A stretch of 38,470 nucleotides of DNA from Polyangiaceae bacterium (lineage in GTDB: Bacteria > Myxococcota_A > Polyangia > Polyangiales > Polyangiaceae), in the NCBI GenBank assembly GCA_016929495.1, contig JAFGIS010000631.1:1-38470 (forward strand), read 5' to 3'. Positions 23,982 through 31,923 of the stretch are shown here, piece by piece. Position 1 is the first letter of the stretch, and every line of letters begins with the position of its first letter. Made by a program: the position numbers and the translations under genes. A model generated the notes under the pieces. That model was given only the letters and a program-made list of their open reading frames with translations. It searched no databases and was not told where the DNA came from.

Positions 23982-26683
23982 GTAGCGACGAGCTCGATCG
24001 AACCCCGCCGCGGGAAGCGAGCCCGGAGCAGCTCGACGAAACGTCGCGCGCGGCACGCGCCGGTCTCACGGACGCCGAGGACCGTGATCCGTACGGATCA
24101 GCGGATCCTTTTGCAGAATGGGAATCTGAGGACGCTGGCGTTGCCGAACTGATGCGTCCGAAGTCCCAACCCTCGACGCCCCCGTCCTCGCCGAACGGGT
24201 CGCCGCCTCTCATCATTCCGCCATCGCTCGTGCGCTCCTCGCCGCCCGATAGACCGCCCCTGTTGTCGGGCGACGCTCCGTTGGCAGATGACTCGCTGTC
24301 GTCCAAGAACACCCCATCGACAGCGGACACTCCACCGACAGCGGAGACTCCGTCGGCAGCAGATGCGGCGCTCGACGAGTCGTGGTCGACGCCTGAGGCC
24401 GCAAGCAGGGATGCCCCTGACAGCGCCGAAGCAAAGGAGCCGATCACAGCAAGCGAACCGCCCATCGCTCGGCGCCCCGACTCGCTCATACCCATGCGAA
24501 TCATCCGCGTTGATTCGAATCCGCCCACGGACGACGCGGCCGATGCGCGGGCCCCCTTCGGACCGCCCGCGCCAGACGAACATGCGCGGGACGAAGGCCG
24601 AAACGTGACTGCGCCACCAGGGCTCGAGTCACGCGACGTCCGCGACAGCGACGTCTGGCCTGCAAGCGTGCCGCCGGCCGCCACGCCCGATGCGAGCGAC
24701 GAAGCTCGCACACCGCTGCGTCCGCCGCGCCCGTCATTGCCGTCCGACGCTCCAGCGTCGCCATCCGTTTCCCGCGAGCAGACGCCGCTCGATCTGCTGG
24801 GCCAACTGTCGATCGATGACGAAGCGCTGACGCCCCCCTGGCCCGAGGCCACCGCTTGGGACGATGAGGCAGCCACCGCGCCGGGAGGCCGAACAGCACG
24901 CCGGGCTGAGGCCGAGCCCGCTGCACCCGAGGCTCGTGCGCCGCTGCCGCCCCAAGGTGAGCGGTCGTCACCTCGCCCCTCGCCTCCCCCTGCCTCGCCG
25001 CAGGGTCCGCAGCCGGCGAGTTTGGCGCCCGAAGTGACAGCGCGTTGGGAAGCAGCGGACGACGACGATTTCGACATCCGCGAGACTACCGGCGATGCTG
25101 GCAATCCCACGACCGCGGTGGCATCGGCCGAAGCTCCATCCCCGGAGACTCGGCCAGCCTCGCCCGTCGCGCTCGCACGTCCCGCCAAACCCGACTCCCC
25201 AGCGAGTGCAGCCGCACCTGCAGGGGGCCTTGCGCCGGGGCCGCCCTCTGCCACCACACACACGGCCGAGCCGGCACCAAACGTACCCAGTTCGGACGCT
25301 TCGAGTACGACAACACCGGCCGCAGAGGAGGGCGCCTTCGAGCGTCGGGGGAGACCTCCGCCACCACGCGCTCGTGTCGCCGGGGTTGCGGTTCCGGAGT
25401 CGACATCGGACGCAGCCCAGGCGTCAGAACCCGTCCGAAGCCGTCCTCCGGTCCCGCCCAGGGCACGTCAACGGCTCGCGCCGTCAGCCGAGCCTGCGCA
25501 GGCTCCGGCCGGTCGCGAGGCTGGTCTGCCCGTGGAGGAAACGTCCGCGCCCGCCGCCGCGTCGGCGGCGCCCACAGCAGAACCGGTCGCACCAAGCGTA
25601 CGGCCCGAACGCGAGGCGAAGCCCGCACCACGCGCCTCCCGCCCGGCAGCGCCGGAGAAAACCAAAGCCGCGTTACGCGCAGAACCGGTGTTGTCTGGCG
25701 GCGCCGCCCCGACGGTCGCCAAGGCACCCGAAATCACGTACGAGGAGCTCACACCGGAATCCGACCGCTCCGCAGAGGAAGCCCCGAAGAGCCTGAAGCG
25801 ACCCCCGCCGCCCAAGAGGGCGGCGCGGCGCCAGGCTGAGCCCGCAGCCCCCGAAGCCGCTCGATCGGAAGCGCCTCGGCCCGAAGAGAAGGCACCCGAG
25901 ACGCCCTCGTTCGTCAAGAGCGACGGCCAGAAGCGGCTGCGTCGCCCGTGGTGGGAGGATGTGTTCTCGGAGGACTTCATCCGTGCCGAGCGTCGCTTGA
26001 CGGCTCAGGAGGTTGCTCGTGAATGCGATTTCATCCTGCAGTCTCTCGGGATCCAGCCCGGCGGCGTCGTGCTCGACGTGGCGTGCGGCTCGGGCGCCCA
26101 TGCCGTAGAGCTCGCGAGCCGTGGTTTCAGCGTCGTGGGCTTCGACCTGTCGCTGTATCAACTGGCGCTGGCCGGTGAGCATGCGCAGGACCGAAGACAG
26201 CGAATCAACTTCCTCCAGGGTGACGTGCGCGAGATGGGGTTCGAGTCCATGTTCGACGCCGTCCTGTGCTGGAACACGAGCTTCGGGTACTTCGAGGAAG
26301 AGAAGAACTTCGCGGTCGCCGAGCGCGTCTTCCATGCCCTGCGCCCGGAGGGGACCCTGCTGCTGGACGTGGCCAACCGCGACTACGTGTCGGCGCGTCA
26401 GCCGTCGCAGACGTGGTTCAACGGCGATGCGTGCGTCTGCATGGACGACACGAACATCGACTACATCACCAGCCGGCTGCGGGTGAAGCGATCCATCATC
26501 CTGGACGACGGACGCACGCGCGAGTGCAACTACTCGATACGCCTGTACTCGCTGCACGAGCTCGGAAAGCTGCTCCACGACGTGGGATTCAGCATCATCG
26601 AAGTCAGCGGACATCCCGCGACGCGCGGAGCGTTCTTCGGGGAAACGTCGCCCAGACTGATCGTGTTGGCACAGAGGCCGTGA
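23978..26683 (+). CDS. SAM-dependent methyltransferase with very long disordered N-terminus
   Basis: This 901-residue protein starts at the ATG at 23978, which overlaps the psd stop (ATGA); an ATG at 23927 would add 17 residues deep inside psd. Residues 1 to about 650 are Pro/Ala/Ser/Glu-rich and lack predicted folds; DPYGSADPFAEWESED near the start looks like a short binding motif. The last 230 residues are a class I methyltransferase: VVLDVACGSGAHAVELASRG (motif I), VVGFDLS (II), INFLQGDVREM, FDAVLCWNTSFGYF (IV), LRPEGTLLLDVANRDY (VI). The substrate is unknown; phospholipid methylation is possible given psd, but the sequence shows no membrane helix. The disordered part suggests a hub or tether. 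Confidence 0.85.
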   Translation: MSSDELDRTPPREASPEQLDETSRAARAGLTDAEDRDPYGSADPFAEWESEDAGVAELMRPKSQPSTPPSSPNGSPPLIIPPSLVRSSPPDRPPLLSGDAPLADDSLSSKNTPSTADTPPTAETPSAADAALDESWSTPEAASRDAPDSAEAKEPITASEPPIARRPDSLIPMRIIRVDSNPPTDDAADARAPFGPPAPDEHARDEGRNVTAPPGLESRDVRDSDVWPASVPPAATPDASDEARTPLRPPRPSLPSDAPASPSVSREQTPLDLLGQLSIDDEALTPPWPEATAWDDEAATAPGGRTARRAEAEPAAPEARAPLPPQGERSSPRPSPPPASPQGPQPASLAPEVTARWEAADDDDFDIRETTGDAGNPTTAVASAEAPSPETRPASPVALARPAKPDSPASAAAPAGGLAPGPPSATTHTAEPAPNVPSSDASSTTTPAAEEGAFERRGRPPPPRARVAGVAVPESTSDAAQASEPVRSRPPVPPRARQRLAPSAEPAQAPAGREAGLPVEETSAPAAASAAPTAEPVAPSVRPEREAKPAPRASRPAAPEKTKAALRAEPVLSGGAAPTVAKAPEITYEELTPESDRSAEEAPKSLKRPPPPKRAARRQAEPAAPEAARSEAPRPEEKAPETPSFVKSDGQKRLRRPWWEDVFSEDFIRAERRLTAQEVARECDFILQSLGIQPGGVVLDVACGSGAHAVELASRGFSVVGFDLSLYQLALAGEHAQDRRQRINFLQGDVREMGFESMFDAVLCWNTSFGYFEEEKNFAVAERVFHALRPEGTLLLDVANRDYVSARQPSQTWFNGDACVCMDDTNIDYITSRLRVKRSIILDDGRTRECNYSIRLYSLHELGKLLHDVGFSIIEVSGHPATRGAFFGETSPRLIVLAQRP

Positions 26684-26684
26684 G

Positions 26685-26711
26685 GCCGGCGCCGTCCACG
26701 TGGGCGCTGGC
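26685..26711 (+). terminator. Hairpin after the DUF4175-psd-methyltransferase operon
   Basis: A 9-bp stem (GCCGGCGCC / GGCGCTGGC, one G-T wobble) with a 9-nt loop begins one base after the TGA at 26683. There is no T-run. Its position favours a terminator. Confidence 0.55.
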
Positions 26712-26935
26712 ATGAGCACGACGTGCTGCCGTCGCTGGCGCACTGGTACCCGAGCGACAGAAGGCACGCCCCGGGGTGTTCTGGCCACTGGTCGTGTCCG
26801 CTGTCCGCTCCAGGACCGGCCAATTCCTGAGGGCCTTGTTCGTTCAGCCGGTTCAGGCAGAGTGCTGGACTAGTTTGCGGCGGGTGCGGCGAGGGTGAGC
26901 CGTGTTGGTGAGGGCCGCGGCGGGTCCAATAGCGG

Positions 26936-26976
26936 CACCGAGCAGTGCCAGAGGCGACCTGGCTCAGTGCTCGGTG
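26936..26976 (+). other. Long imperfect hairpin
   Basis: CACCGAGCA (26936-26944) pairs with TGCTCGGTG (26968-26976). Inside, TG and CCAG pair with CTGG..CA around one mismatch and a 2-nt bulge, leaving a 7-nt loop. It lies about 160 nt before the PPC-domain gene. Function is unknown. Confidence 0.45.
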
Positions 26977-27134
26977 ACCGGCCTGGCTGGCTCCGCGACC
27001 TGCCACCGGCCGTTCACGAAAAGGGCCGTTTCTTTGGCCCAGCAAATCGCGTGTCACCCTCGAGAAGCGTGTGTCTCTTGGAGGTGTGCGTCGGGCGACG
27101 CGCACCTGCTGTCGAATGTTTCCAGGAGACTGTC

Positions 27135-27602
27135 ATGAATCACAAGCATATGCTGGGTTTTCTCGCGACATTGGCGTGCTTCGTTGTGGGGCAGGGGTCT
27201 GCCTCGGCGATTGAACCGATTGACGATGCCGCGCCCTTGTACGCGCCCTACTACCACAATTCGACGACATACGTTGCGTCGCACACTACGATCACCTGGC
27301 CCGCAACCTCCCACCACGTGATCTCAACCTCAACGGACAATGACTATCTCGTGGCCGCGTGTGCCAAGGGCATCGTCACTCAGGTGAGGATAGATTTCAC
27401 TCATGCAAATGGCGATTTGGACATGAAAGTATACCAGCCAGTGGGGACCTACCTGGGTGTATCGCAGGGGGTAGACAACTACGAACAGTTCAACACCGCA
27501 CAATATGACAGAAACATCTTTGTCATGCGGATCTATGGCTGGAACGGAGCAACGAACTCGTATTCGGTCACCGTCAAGTGCAGTGACACCACTACGCCGT
27601 AG
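27135..27602 (+). CDS. Small secreted PPC-domain protein
   Basis: This is a 155-residue protein; the ATG at 27135 has AGGAG 6 nt upstream and gives a clean signal peptide (cleavage after GSASA, about residue 27). The mature part is a single bacterial pre-peptidase C-terminal (PPC) domain: VTQVRIDFTHANGDLDMKVY (about 82-101), then IFVMRIYGWNGATNSYSVTV (about 130-149). PPC domains usually sit behind proteases or hydrolases as accessory or secretion modules; here the domain stands alone. Codon and base use are visibly less GC-rich than in neighbours (many A/T third positions), hinting at recent transfer or relaxed selection. Genes on both sides are absent or decayed. Confidence 0.82.
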   Translation: MNHKHMLGFLATLACFVVGQGSASAIEPIDDAAPLYAPYYHNSTTYVASHTTITWPATSHHVISTSTDNDYLVAACAKGIVTQVRIDFTHANGDLDMKVYQPVGTYLGVSQGVDNYEQFNTAQYDRNIFVMRIYGWNGATNSYSVTVKCSDTTTP

Positions 27603-27956
27603 TCGAGGACTTCCACGTGCGGGTGTTAGGGTGAGTGTACGGTCAGATGGCATTTCGTCATCGGTGGGCCGGTTGTGGCGAGCGGCGCATTCGTAGGGTT
27701 CTGTTTGCACACCAGACCTGAACACCGCACGAATGATCTCCGGGACACATCGGGACTCGTATCCGGCAATGCGGCTACGAGTTCCGGTACCTCGGAGCAG
27801 GTCGCGCGCCTGCGGGCCGAGCTTCGGGAAGAAGAACTGCGCCTGGTTTCGCCGTCGTCGCTCGGCTGAGCCGAGGCACTCGGCTGGAGAATGCCCCGAA
27901 ACGTCTTCGCGTCCAGAACCGTCACCAAGATCTGCTTCGGCGTCGGCGAGGATGTG

Positions 27957-28115
27957 TTACCCCCATTCACAGCCTGCGTACCACGTGCCGTCCGAGGGCC
28001 GCCAGATGCCCAAGTCATCGACGCGGCCGTCGGAATTGCGCTCGTCGGAATCGAAATCGCCCAGGAGGGATACGTCGCCGGGAAGCCCCCACTGGACGCC
28101 GTCGAAGATCACGTA
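27957..28115 (-). pseudogene. FG-GAP/VCBS-like repeat fragment
   Basis: Minus-strand translation gives VQWGLPGDVSLLGDFDSD, then DGRVDDLGIWRPSDGTWYAG. This is one unit of the FG-GAP-type beta-propeller repeat (normally GD.DGDG..DL.VWRPS.GTWY), broken by a short insert. It stops soon after and has no signal peptide or further repeats, so it is a remnant of a larger surface-protein gene. Confidence 0.65.
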
Positions 28116-28130
28116 GCCGTCAGTGCGCTT

Positions 28131-28235
28131 GGCGATTTCGAGACCTCGGTCGGCGATTTCGACACCTCGGTCGGCGATTTCGACACCTCGGTCGCCGATT
28201 TCGACACCTCGGTCGGCGATTTCGACACCTCGGTT
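28131..28235. repeat. Tandem repeat, five copies of a 21-bp unit
   Basis: Five units of GGCGATTTCGACACCTCGGT plus C, at 28131, 28152, 28173, 28194 and 28215, differ at only one to two bases each. The unit is a multiple of three and leaves both strands open (GDFDTSV on plus, VEIADRG on minus). It begins at the edge of the FG-GAP fragment. Confidence 0.9.
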
Positions 28236-28451
28236 GGCTTCCGGGAGCCCTTGCCCTCCGTCCGATTGACCTCGATGGGCGTGCCCGCAGCCTCGGTCGG
28301 TGCCGTCGCGACCTGCCTGGGTGTCGGCGGCGAAGCGGCCGGCGTCAAGCCGATGCAGGCCACGTCCCGGCCCCCTCGCGCCAAGCAAGAACGAACTCGG
28401 CCCCTCTCATCTACCCGAGCGGGTCGCGACACACCGCGGACAGCGGCAGCG

Positions 28452-28691
28452 TGCACGCTCGATCTGGTGCTCGAGGGTGGACGGATCCGGTTCCATGCGG
28501 GCACGGCGGCCTTGCTCGAGGCCGACGAGCTCATCGGGCGCCTGTCGACCATGGTCGATTCCCTGGTAGCCGAAAAAGAAGCGCTGGAGCAGCGAGCCAG
28601 CTCCGCCGAGGAGCGAGCCACATCCGCCGAGGAACGTGCGGAGCGCCTGGCGGCTCGGTTGCGCGAGCTCGGCGAGGATCCCGACGTGTAG
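28452..28691 (+). pseudogene. C-terminal remnant of a Uma2-family endonuclease
   Basis: About 79 codons read LDLVLEGGRIRFHAGTAALL, then LVAEKEALEQRASSAEERAT and ERLAARLRELGEDPDV, ending in a stop. This is the typical coiled-coil tail of Uma2 (DUF820) proteins, which are abundant in myxobacteria. The PD-(D/E)XK nuclease core that should precede it is missing: upstream is the tandem repeat and unrelated sequence. It was left by a deletion or rearrangement. Confidence 0.75.
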
Positions 28692-28737
28692 CTGCTCGCT
28701 GCTGTCGCACACCGACCGCGTCGTAGCAGCCTCGTCG

Positions 28738-29145
28738 CTACTTCTTGCACCTCACGTGCGCCGCCCCGTCCTGCTCTTCACATTCGCAGCGCGAGCCGAG
28801 CACCTTCTCGATGCACGAGCAGTCAGGTGACTCCGGACACTCGGGCAGCCAGTTGCACGCTGGGCCGCCGCGGGCCGATTCATTGCAGTACATTCCTTGA
28901 GTGCAGATACCGTTCCCGCAGCGGCTGCAGGTTCCGTCGCCGCAGTCGAGCAAAGGGTTGTCCGGAGGCGCGTTGTCGGGCATCGCAGGGCCAGCTCCGA
29001 TGCTCGTGGATTCGTCGTCGGGCGTTTTCGCCGTCGAGGACGAGGCCCCGCCGCAGGCACACAGGGCCAAGACGGACAGCGACCCCATGGCGAGGACCAC
29101 ACGGCGCGAAGGCGAACAGACGGGGGAAGCAACTCTGTGGACCAC
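28738..29145 (-). CDS. Cys-rich lipoprotein, 135 aa
   Basis: A Type II signal peptide (hydrophobic LAMGSLSVLALCAC, Cys near residue 31) precedes a Ser/Asp/Pro-rich linker. A compact domain with about a dozen cysteines follows (residues 67-133: LLDCGDGTCSRCGNGICTQG, CNWLPECPESPDCSC, SRCECEEQ), probably disulfide-bonded on the cell surface. Function is unknown. The start is a GTG at 29145 with TATAGC ending 9 nt upstream and no Shine-Dalgarno; an internal ATG at the signal-peptide core (29088) is also possible. It is transcribed in the same direction as the prfA pair but 61 nt beyond it. Confidence 0.78.
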   Translation of the reverse strand: MVHRVASPVCSPSRRVVLAMGSLSVLALCACGGASSSTAKTPDDESTSIGAGPAMPDNAPPDNPLLDCGDGTCSRCGNGICTQGMYCNESARGGPACNWLPECPESPDCSCIEKVLGSRCECEEQDGAAHVRCKK

Positions 29146-29206
29146 GGCACCCGAGCTATACGTCCGACACGCAGTCCGAACAAGCCCCTCGCACGAGCGG
29201 CCGCCG

Positions 29207-29659
29207 TTACGCTGGCGAACGCTGCTTCTCGAGCTCGGGGTCGTCGAGCGGCGGCACTCCGGCGAACACGAGTCCGCGGCCGAGCCGGCGCAATGCTTCG
29301 TGGACCCTGCGCTGGTCGGCAGAATCGAGCGGCCCTCGTTTGGCTCGGTGCAGGGCGTACCGCAGCACCGAGGCTTCGAGCGCAGTGAGCGCCGTCGTGC
29401 GGGTGAAGTCGAGGTGCTTGAGCCGATAGCGGAGCAGCACCCGGCCGTCGTCCATGACCTGCTCTCCGACGACCTCGGCCGCAGGCTGGCCGATGCCGCC
29501 GAGCTGCCGGACCATGCCGCGGATGCGCGCGGCCCTGCGCCAGGCTCGGCGAGTCAGGACGTCCTCGTACAGCTCGAAGAAGCGATTGCGGGAGAAGGTT
29601 CGCGGCGCAAGCACGAGCGCGCAAAGCAAGGCTTCGGGGTCGACGGACGGCAGAGTCAT
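29207..29659 (-). CDS. Hypothetical protein translationally coupled to prfA, 150 aa
   Basis: I do not recognise this protein. It is soluble and basic: a helical N-terminus (LLCALVLAPRTFSRNRFFELYED, quoted in part), an Arg-rich segment (RRAWRRAARIRGMVRQLG, about 35-52), a beta strand pair (RVLLRYRLKHLDFTRTTAL, about 70-90) and a helical end. The ATG at 29659 overlaps the prfA stop by 4 nt (ATGA), which favours it over the longer frame to 29716. The Arg-rich part could contact RNA. Coupling to release factor 1 suggests a role near translation, but no known prfA neighbour such as prmC is matched. Confidence 0.75.
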   Translation of the reverse strand: MTLPSVDPEALLCALVLAPRTFSRNRFFELYEDVLTRRAWRRAARIRGMVRQLGGIGQPAAEVVGEQVMDDGRVLLRYRLKHLDFTRTTALTALEASVLRYALHRAKRGPLDSADQRRVHEALRRLGRGLVFAGVPPLDDPELEKQRSPA

Positions 29660-30744
29660 GGCTGCGAGCCTGGCAGAGTGTCGTCCGGTTTCTTCAGACG
29701 CTCGGCCTGGTGCCACGCTCCGACCGCGTCCAGCAGCTCGTCGAGCTCGCCCCCGATGACCCGGTCGAGTTTGTACAGCGTCAGACCGATGCGGTGATCC
29801 GTGAGCCTGTTCTGCGGGAAGTTGTAGGTGCGGATCTTCTCCGAACGATCCCCGGCTTTGACCATGGTGCGCCGTTCGTCACGGATCGCGTCCGCCTGAC
29901 GCTTCTGTTCGATGTCGAGCAGGCGACTGCGCAGGATCTTGAGAGCACGGGACTTGTTCTTGATCTGGCTGCGTTCGTCCTGGCACTTGACGATGATGCC
30001 CGTGGGCAGGTGCGTCACTTGCACGGCGCTGTTGGTGGTGTTGACTCCCTGTCCGCCGGGACCCCCGGACGCGGCGATGTCGAACCTCAGATCCTTGTCG
30101 TCGAGCTGGACGTCGACGTCGTCGGCCTCGGGCAGCACGGCCACGGTCGCGGTGGAGGTATGGATGCGGCCCTGCGCCTCGGTCTCCGGCACCCGCTGTA
30201 CTCGATGGACGCCACCTTCGTGCTTGAGCGTCGAGTAGACCCTATCGCCGCTGATGAGCGCGATCAGCTCCTTCACCCCTCCGGCGGCTGCTTCACTGCT
30301 GCTCATCACTTCGACGGCCCACCCGCGCCGCTCCGCGTAGCGTGCGTACATTCTGAATAGATCCCCCGCGAACAGCGCCGCCTCCTCGCCGCCGGTCCCG
30401 GCTCGGATCTCGAGCAGCGTGTTCTTGGTGTCGTTGGGATCGGCCGGCAAGAGCAGTATCTGCAGGGCACGCTCGGTTCGCTCGAGCCGCGTCTCGAGCT
30501 CGGGCAGCTCCTCGCGCGCCAGAGGCCCGAGCTCCGGGTCGTCCAGAGCCTCGCGGTCATCCCGGATCTGGCGGGAGAGCTCCTGCCACTGTCGGAACGC
30601 CTCGACGACGGGCATCAGCTGGTGCTGCTCTCGGTTGAGCGCTCTGAGCCTGGCGGGGTCGGAGAGCACCCCTGCCTCGCACAGCAGCTGGTCGATCTCG
30701 GCGCTACGCCGCACGAGTGTGTTGAGCTTCTCCTCGGGGATCAT
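29656..30744 (-). CDS. prfA: Peptide chain release factor 1
   Basis: This 362-residue protein is the standard RF1 length. It recognises UAA and UAG stop codons and triggers peptide release. The codon-reading tripeptide is PET at 186-188 (the family PxT motif, in RVPETEAQGRIHTSTATVA), which marks RF1 and not RF2. The catalytic GGQ is at 230-232 in SGGPGGQGVNTTNSAVQVTH. The domain I helical hairpin and the EIRAGTGGEEAALF segment (112-125) are present. The ATG at 30744 has CATTCT about 12 nt upstream. It is divergent from the DUF362 gene and overlaps the next gene on its strand by 4 nt. Confidence 0.97.
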   Translation of the reverse strand: MIPEEKLNTLVRRSAEIDQLLCEAGVLSDPARLRALNREQHQLMPVVEAFRQWQELSRQIRDDREALDDPELGPLAREELPELETRLERTERALQILLLPADPNDTKNTLLEIRAGTGGEEAALFAGDLFRMYARYAERRGWAVEVMSSSEAAAGGVKELIALISGDRVYSTLKHEGGVHRVQRVPETEAQGRIHTSTATVAVLPEADDVDVQLDDKDLRFDIAASGGPGGQGVNTTNSAVQVTHLPTGIIVKCQDERSQIKNKSRALKILRSRLLDIEQKRQADAIRDERRTMVKAGDRSEKIRTYNFPQNRLTDHRIGLTLYKLDRVIGGELDELLDAVGAWHQAERLKKPDDTLPGSQP

Positions 30745-30950
30745 CGAGTCCCGACTAGAATGGAACAGTACGGCCCAGAAGCGGCGAGTTTTTTGTACCG
30801 AACCGGCGGTCCCGATGTCGATGGGTCCGGCCGGCGTCGCACGAGGGTCCTGCTACGGCGTCGCTGGCGCTCGCCCGAGGGCGAGGGCACACAGCCACGG
30901 CCTCGGGGCCAAAGTTGACGTCGACTATCCGCTCCATCAGGATCCCGGCG

Positions 30951-31922
30951 ATGTCGAACGGCGTTTCCCGACGCGAAGCGATCCAGAGGATCGCCATATC
31001 CGCTGCCCTGCTGGCCGGCGGAGGGGCGTTGGCGAAAGCGCGGTTCGACCGCGGCGACGAAACCCGAGCCGGGCAGGTCCGCGACCGGCAGGTCCGCGAT
31101 TTCGGTGCCAAGGCGCGCCCCGAGCAGCCGAGCCTGGCTATTGCGAAGAGCACCCAGGAGCCGGAAGTGCTGGCGCGACGCGCCGTCGAAGCCCTGGGCG
31201 GCATGAAGCGTTTCGTCTCGCGCGGCGACGTGGTCGCCATCAAGCCGAACATCGGCTGGGACCGCTTGCCCGTGCACGCCGCCAACACCAATCCCCGGGT
31301 CGTTGCGGAGCTCGTGAAGCTCGCGCTACAGGCTGGGGCCGGGCGCGTCGTCGTCACGGATGCGTCGTGCAACGAACCGAATCGATGCTTCCAGCGTTCC
31401 GGGATCTGGCGCGCGGCCTACGACGCCGGTGCCACCGTCATCCTCCCGGCTGAGCACCGGTTTCGCGAGCTCCGGCTTCACGGAGACGTGCTCGACACAT
31501 GGCCCGTGCTCACTCCCATCCTCGACGCGGACAAAGTCATCAACGTGCCCGTGGCCAAGCACCACAACCTGGCTCGGTACACGGGCGCGATGAAGAACTG
31601 GTACGGCCTGCTCGGGGGACGCAGAAACCGGCTTCATCAAGAGCTGGACGCCTCCATCGCGGACCTGGCGACCTTCCTGCGCCCGACGCTCACGGTGGTC
31701 GACGCGACGCGGGTTCTAATGCGCAACGGGCCGCAGGGCGGCAACATCGACGACGCACGCGATGTCTTCCAGGTCGTCGCGAGCATCGATCAGGTGGCCG
31801 CCGACGCGTACGCTTGCACCCTCATCGGCGAGAGGCCACAGAACATCGGCTACTTGAAGCTCGCGCAGGGGCGCGGCCTCGGAACCACGGACTGGCAACG
31901 GCTCCGGCACGTCGAGGTATGA
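30951..31922 (+). CDS. Tat-exported DUF362 protein
   Basis: This 323-residue protein starts at the ATG at 30951 (AGGA 8 nt upstream); an ATG at 30915 is less likely. A twin-arginine signal, VSRREAIQRIAISAALLAGG (about residues 5-24), predicts folded export. The DUF362 core follows: VAIKPNIGWDR (about 94), NPRVVAELVKLALQAGAGRVV with TDASCNEPNRCF (cysteines that may hold a cluster or metal), VPVAKHHNLARYTGAMKNWYG (in part, about 202-220), and the C-terminal DA.R.L-type strand. DUF362 proteins are often joined to ferredoxin domains; here the ferredoxin partner is the next gene, 1 nt away. The reaction is unknown; a redox role at the outer face of the membrane is inferred. Confidence 0.88.
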   Translation: MSNGVSRREAIQRIAISAALLAGGGALAKARFDRGDETRAGQVRDRQVRDFGAKARPEQPSLAIAKSTQEPEVLARRAVEALGGMKRFVSRGDVVAIKPNIGWDRLPVHAANTNPRVVAELVKLALQAGAGRVVVTDASCNEPNRCFQRSGIWRAAYDAGATVILPAEHRFRELRLHGDVLDTWPVLTPILDADKVINVPVAKHHNLARYTGAMKNWYGLLGGRRNRLHQELDASIADLATFLRPTLTVVDATRVLMRNGPQGGNIDDARDVFQVVASIDQVAADAYACTLIGERPQNIGYLKLAQGRGLGTTDWQRLRHVEV

Positions 31923-31923
31923 G

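Larger units (their letters stand above)
26684..27134. other. Gene-free region between two transcription units
   Basis: There is no convincing gene in these 451 bases; the open frame from 26895 is the 5' extension of the PPC-domain gene. The region holds a terminator-like hairpin right after the methyltransferase stop and a second, longer hairpin at 26936-26976, which may be a leader structure or an old terminator. The region is slightly AT-richer toward the PPC gene. Confidence 0.7.
27603..28737. other. Gene-remnant strip without an intact gene
   Basis: In 1,135 bases I find no intact gene. Recognisable pieces are an FG-GAP-like repeat fragment on the minus strand (27957-28115), a 5 x 21-bp tandem repeat (28131-28235) and the tail of a Uma2-type nuclease on the plus strand (28452-28691). 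An open plus-strand frame, 27891-28691, strings these together but is unlikely to be a real protein outside the Uma2 tail. Confidence 0.7.

Noticed and set aside
23782..25263. Minus-strand open frame of 493 codons rich in Gly/Ser/Ala
   Set aside because: Antisense to psd and the disordered part of the methyltransferase; composition mirrors the Pro/Ala/Ser sense strand.
28131..28235. Considered as a CRISPR array
   Set aside because: Units are contiguous with no unique spacers, and no cas gene is nearby; it is a plain tandem repeat.
27891..28451. N-terminal part of the plus-strand frame that ends in the Uma2 tail
   Set aside because: No Uma2 nuclease core; the first part is antisense to the FG-GAP fragment, then comes the tandem repeat. 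Treated as accidental read-through.
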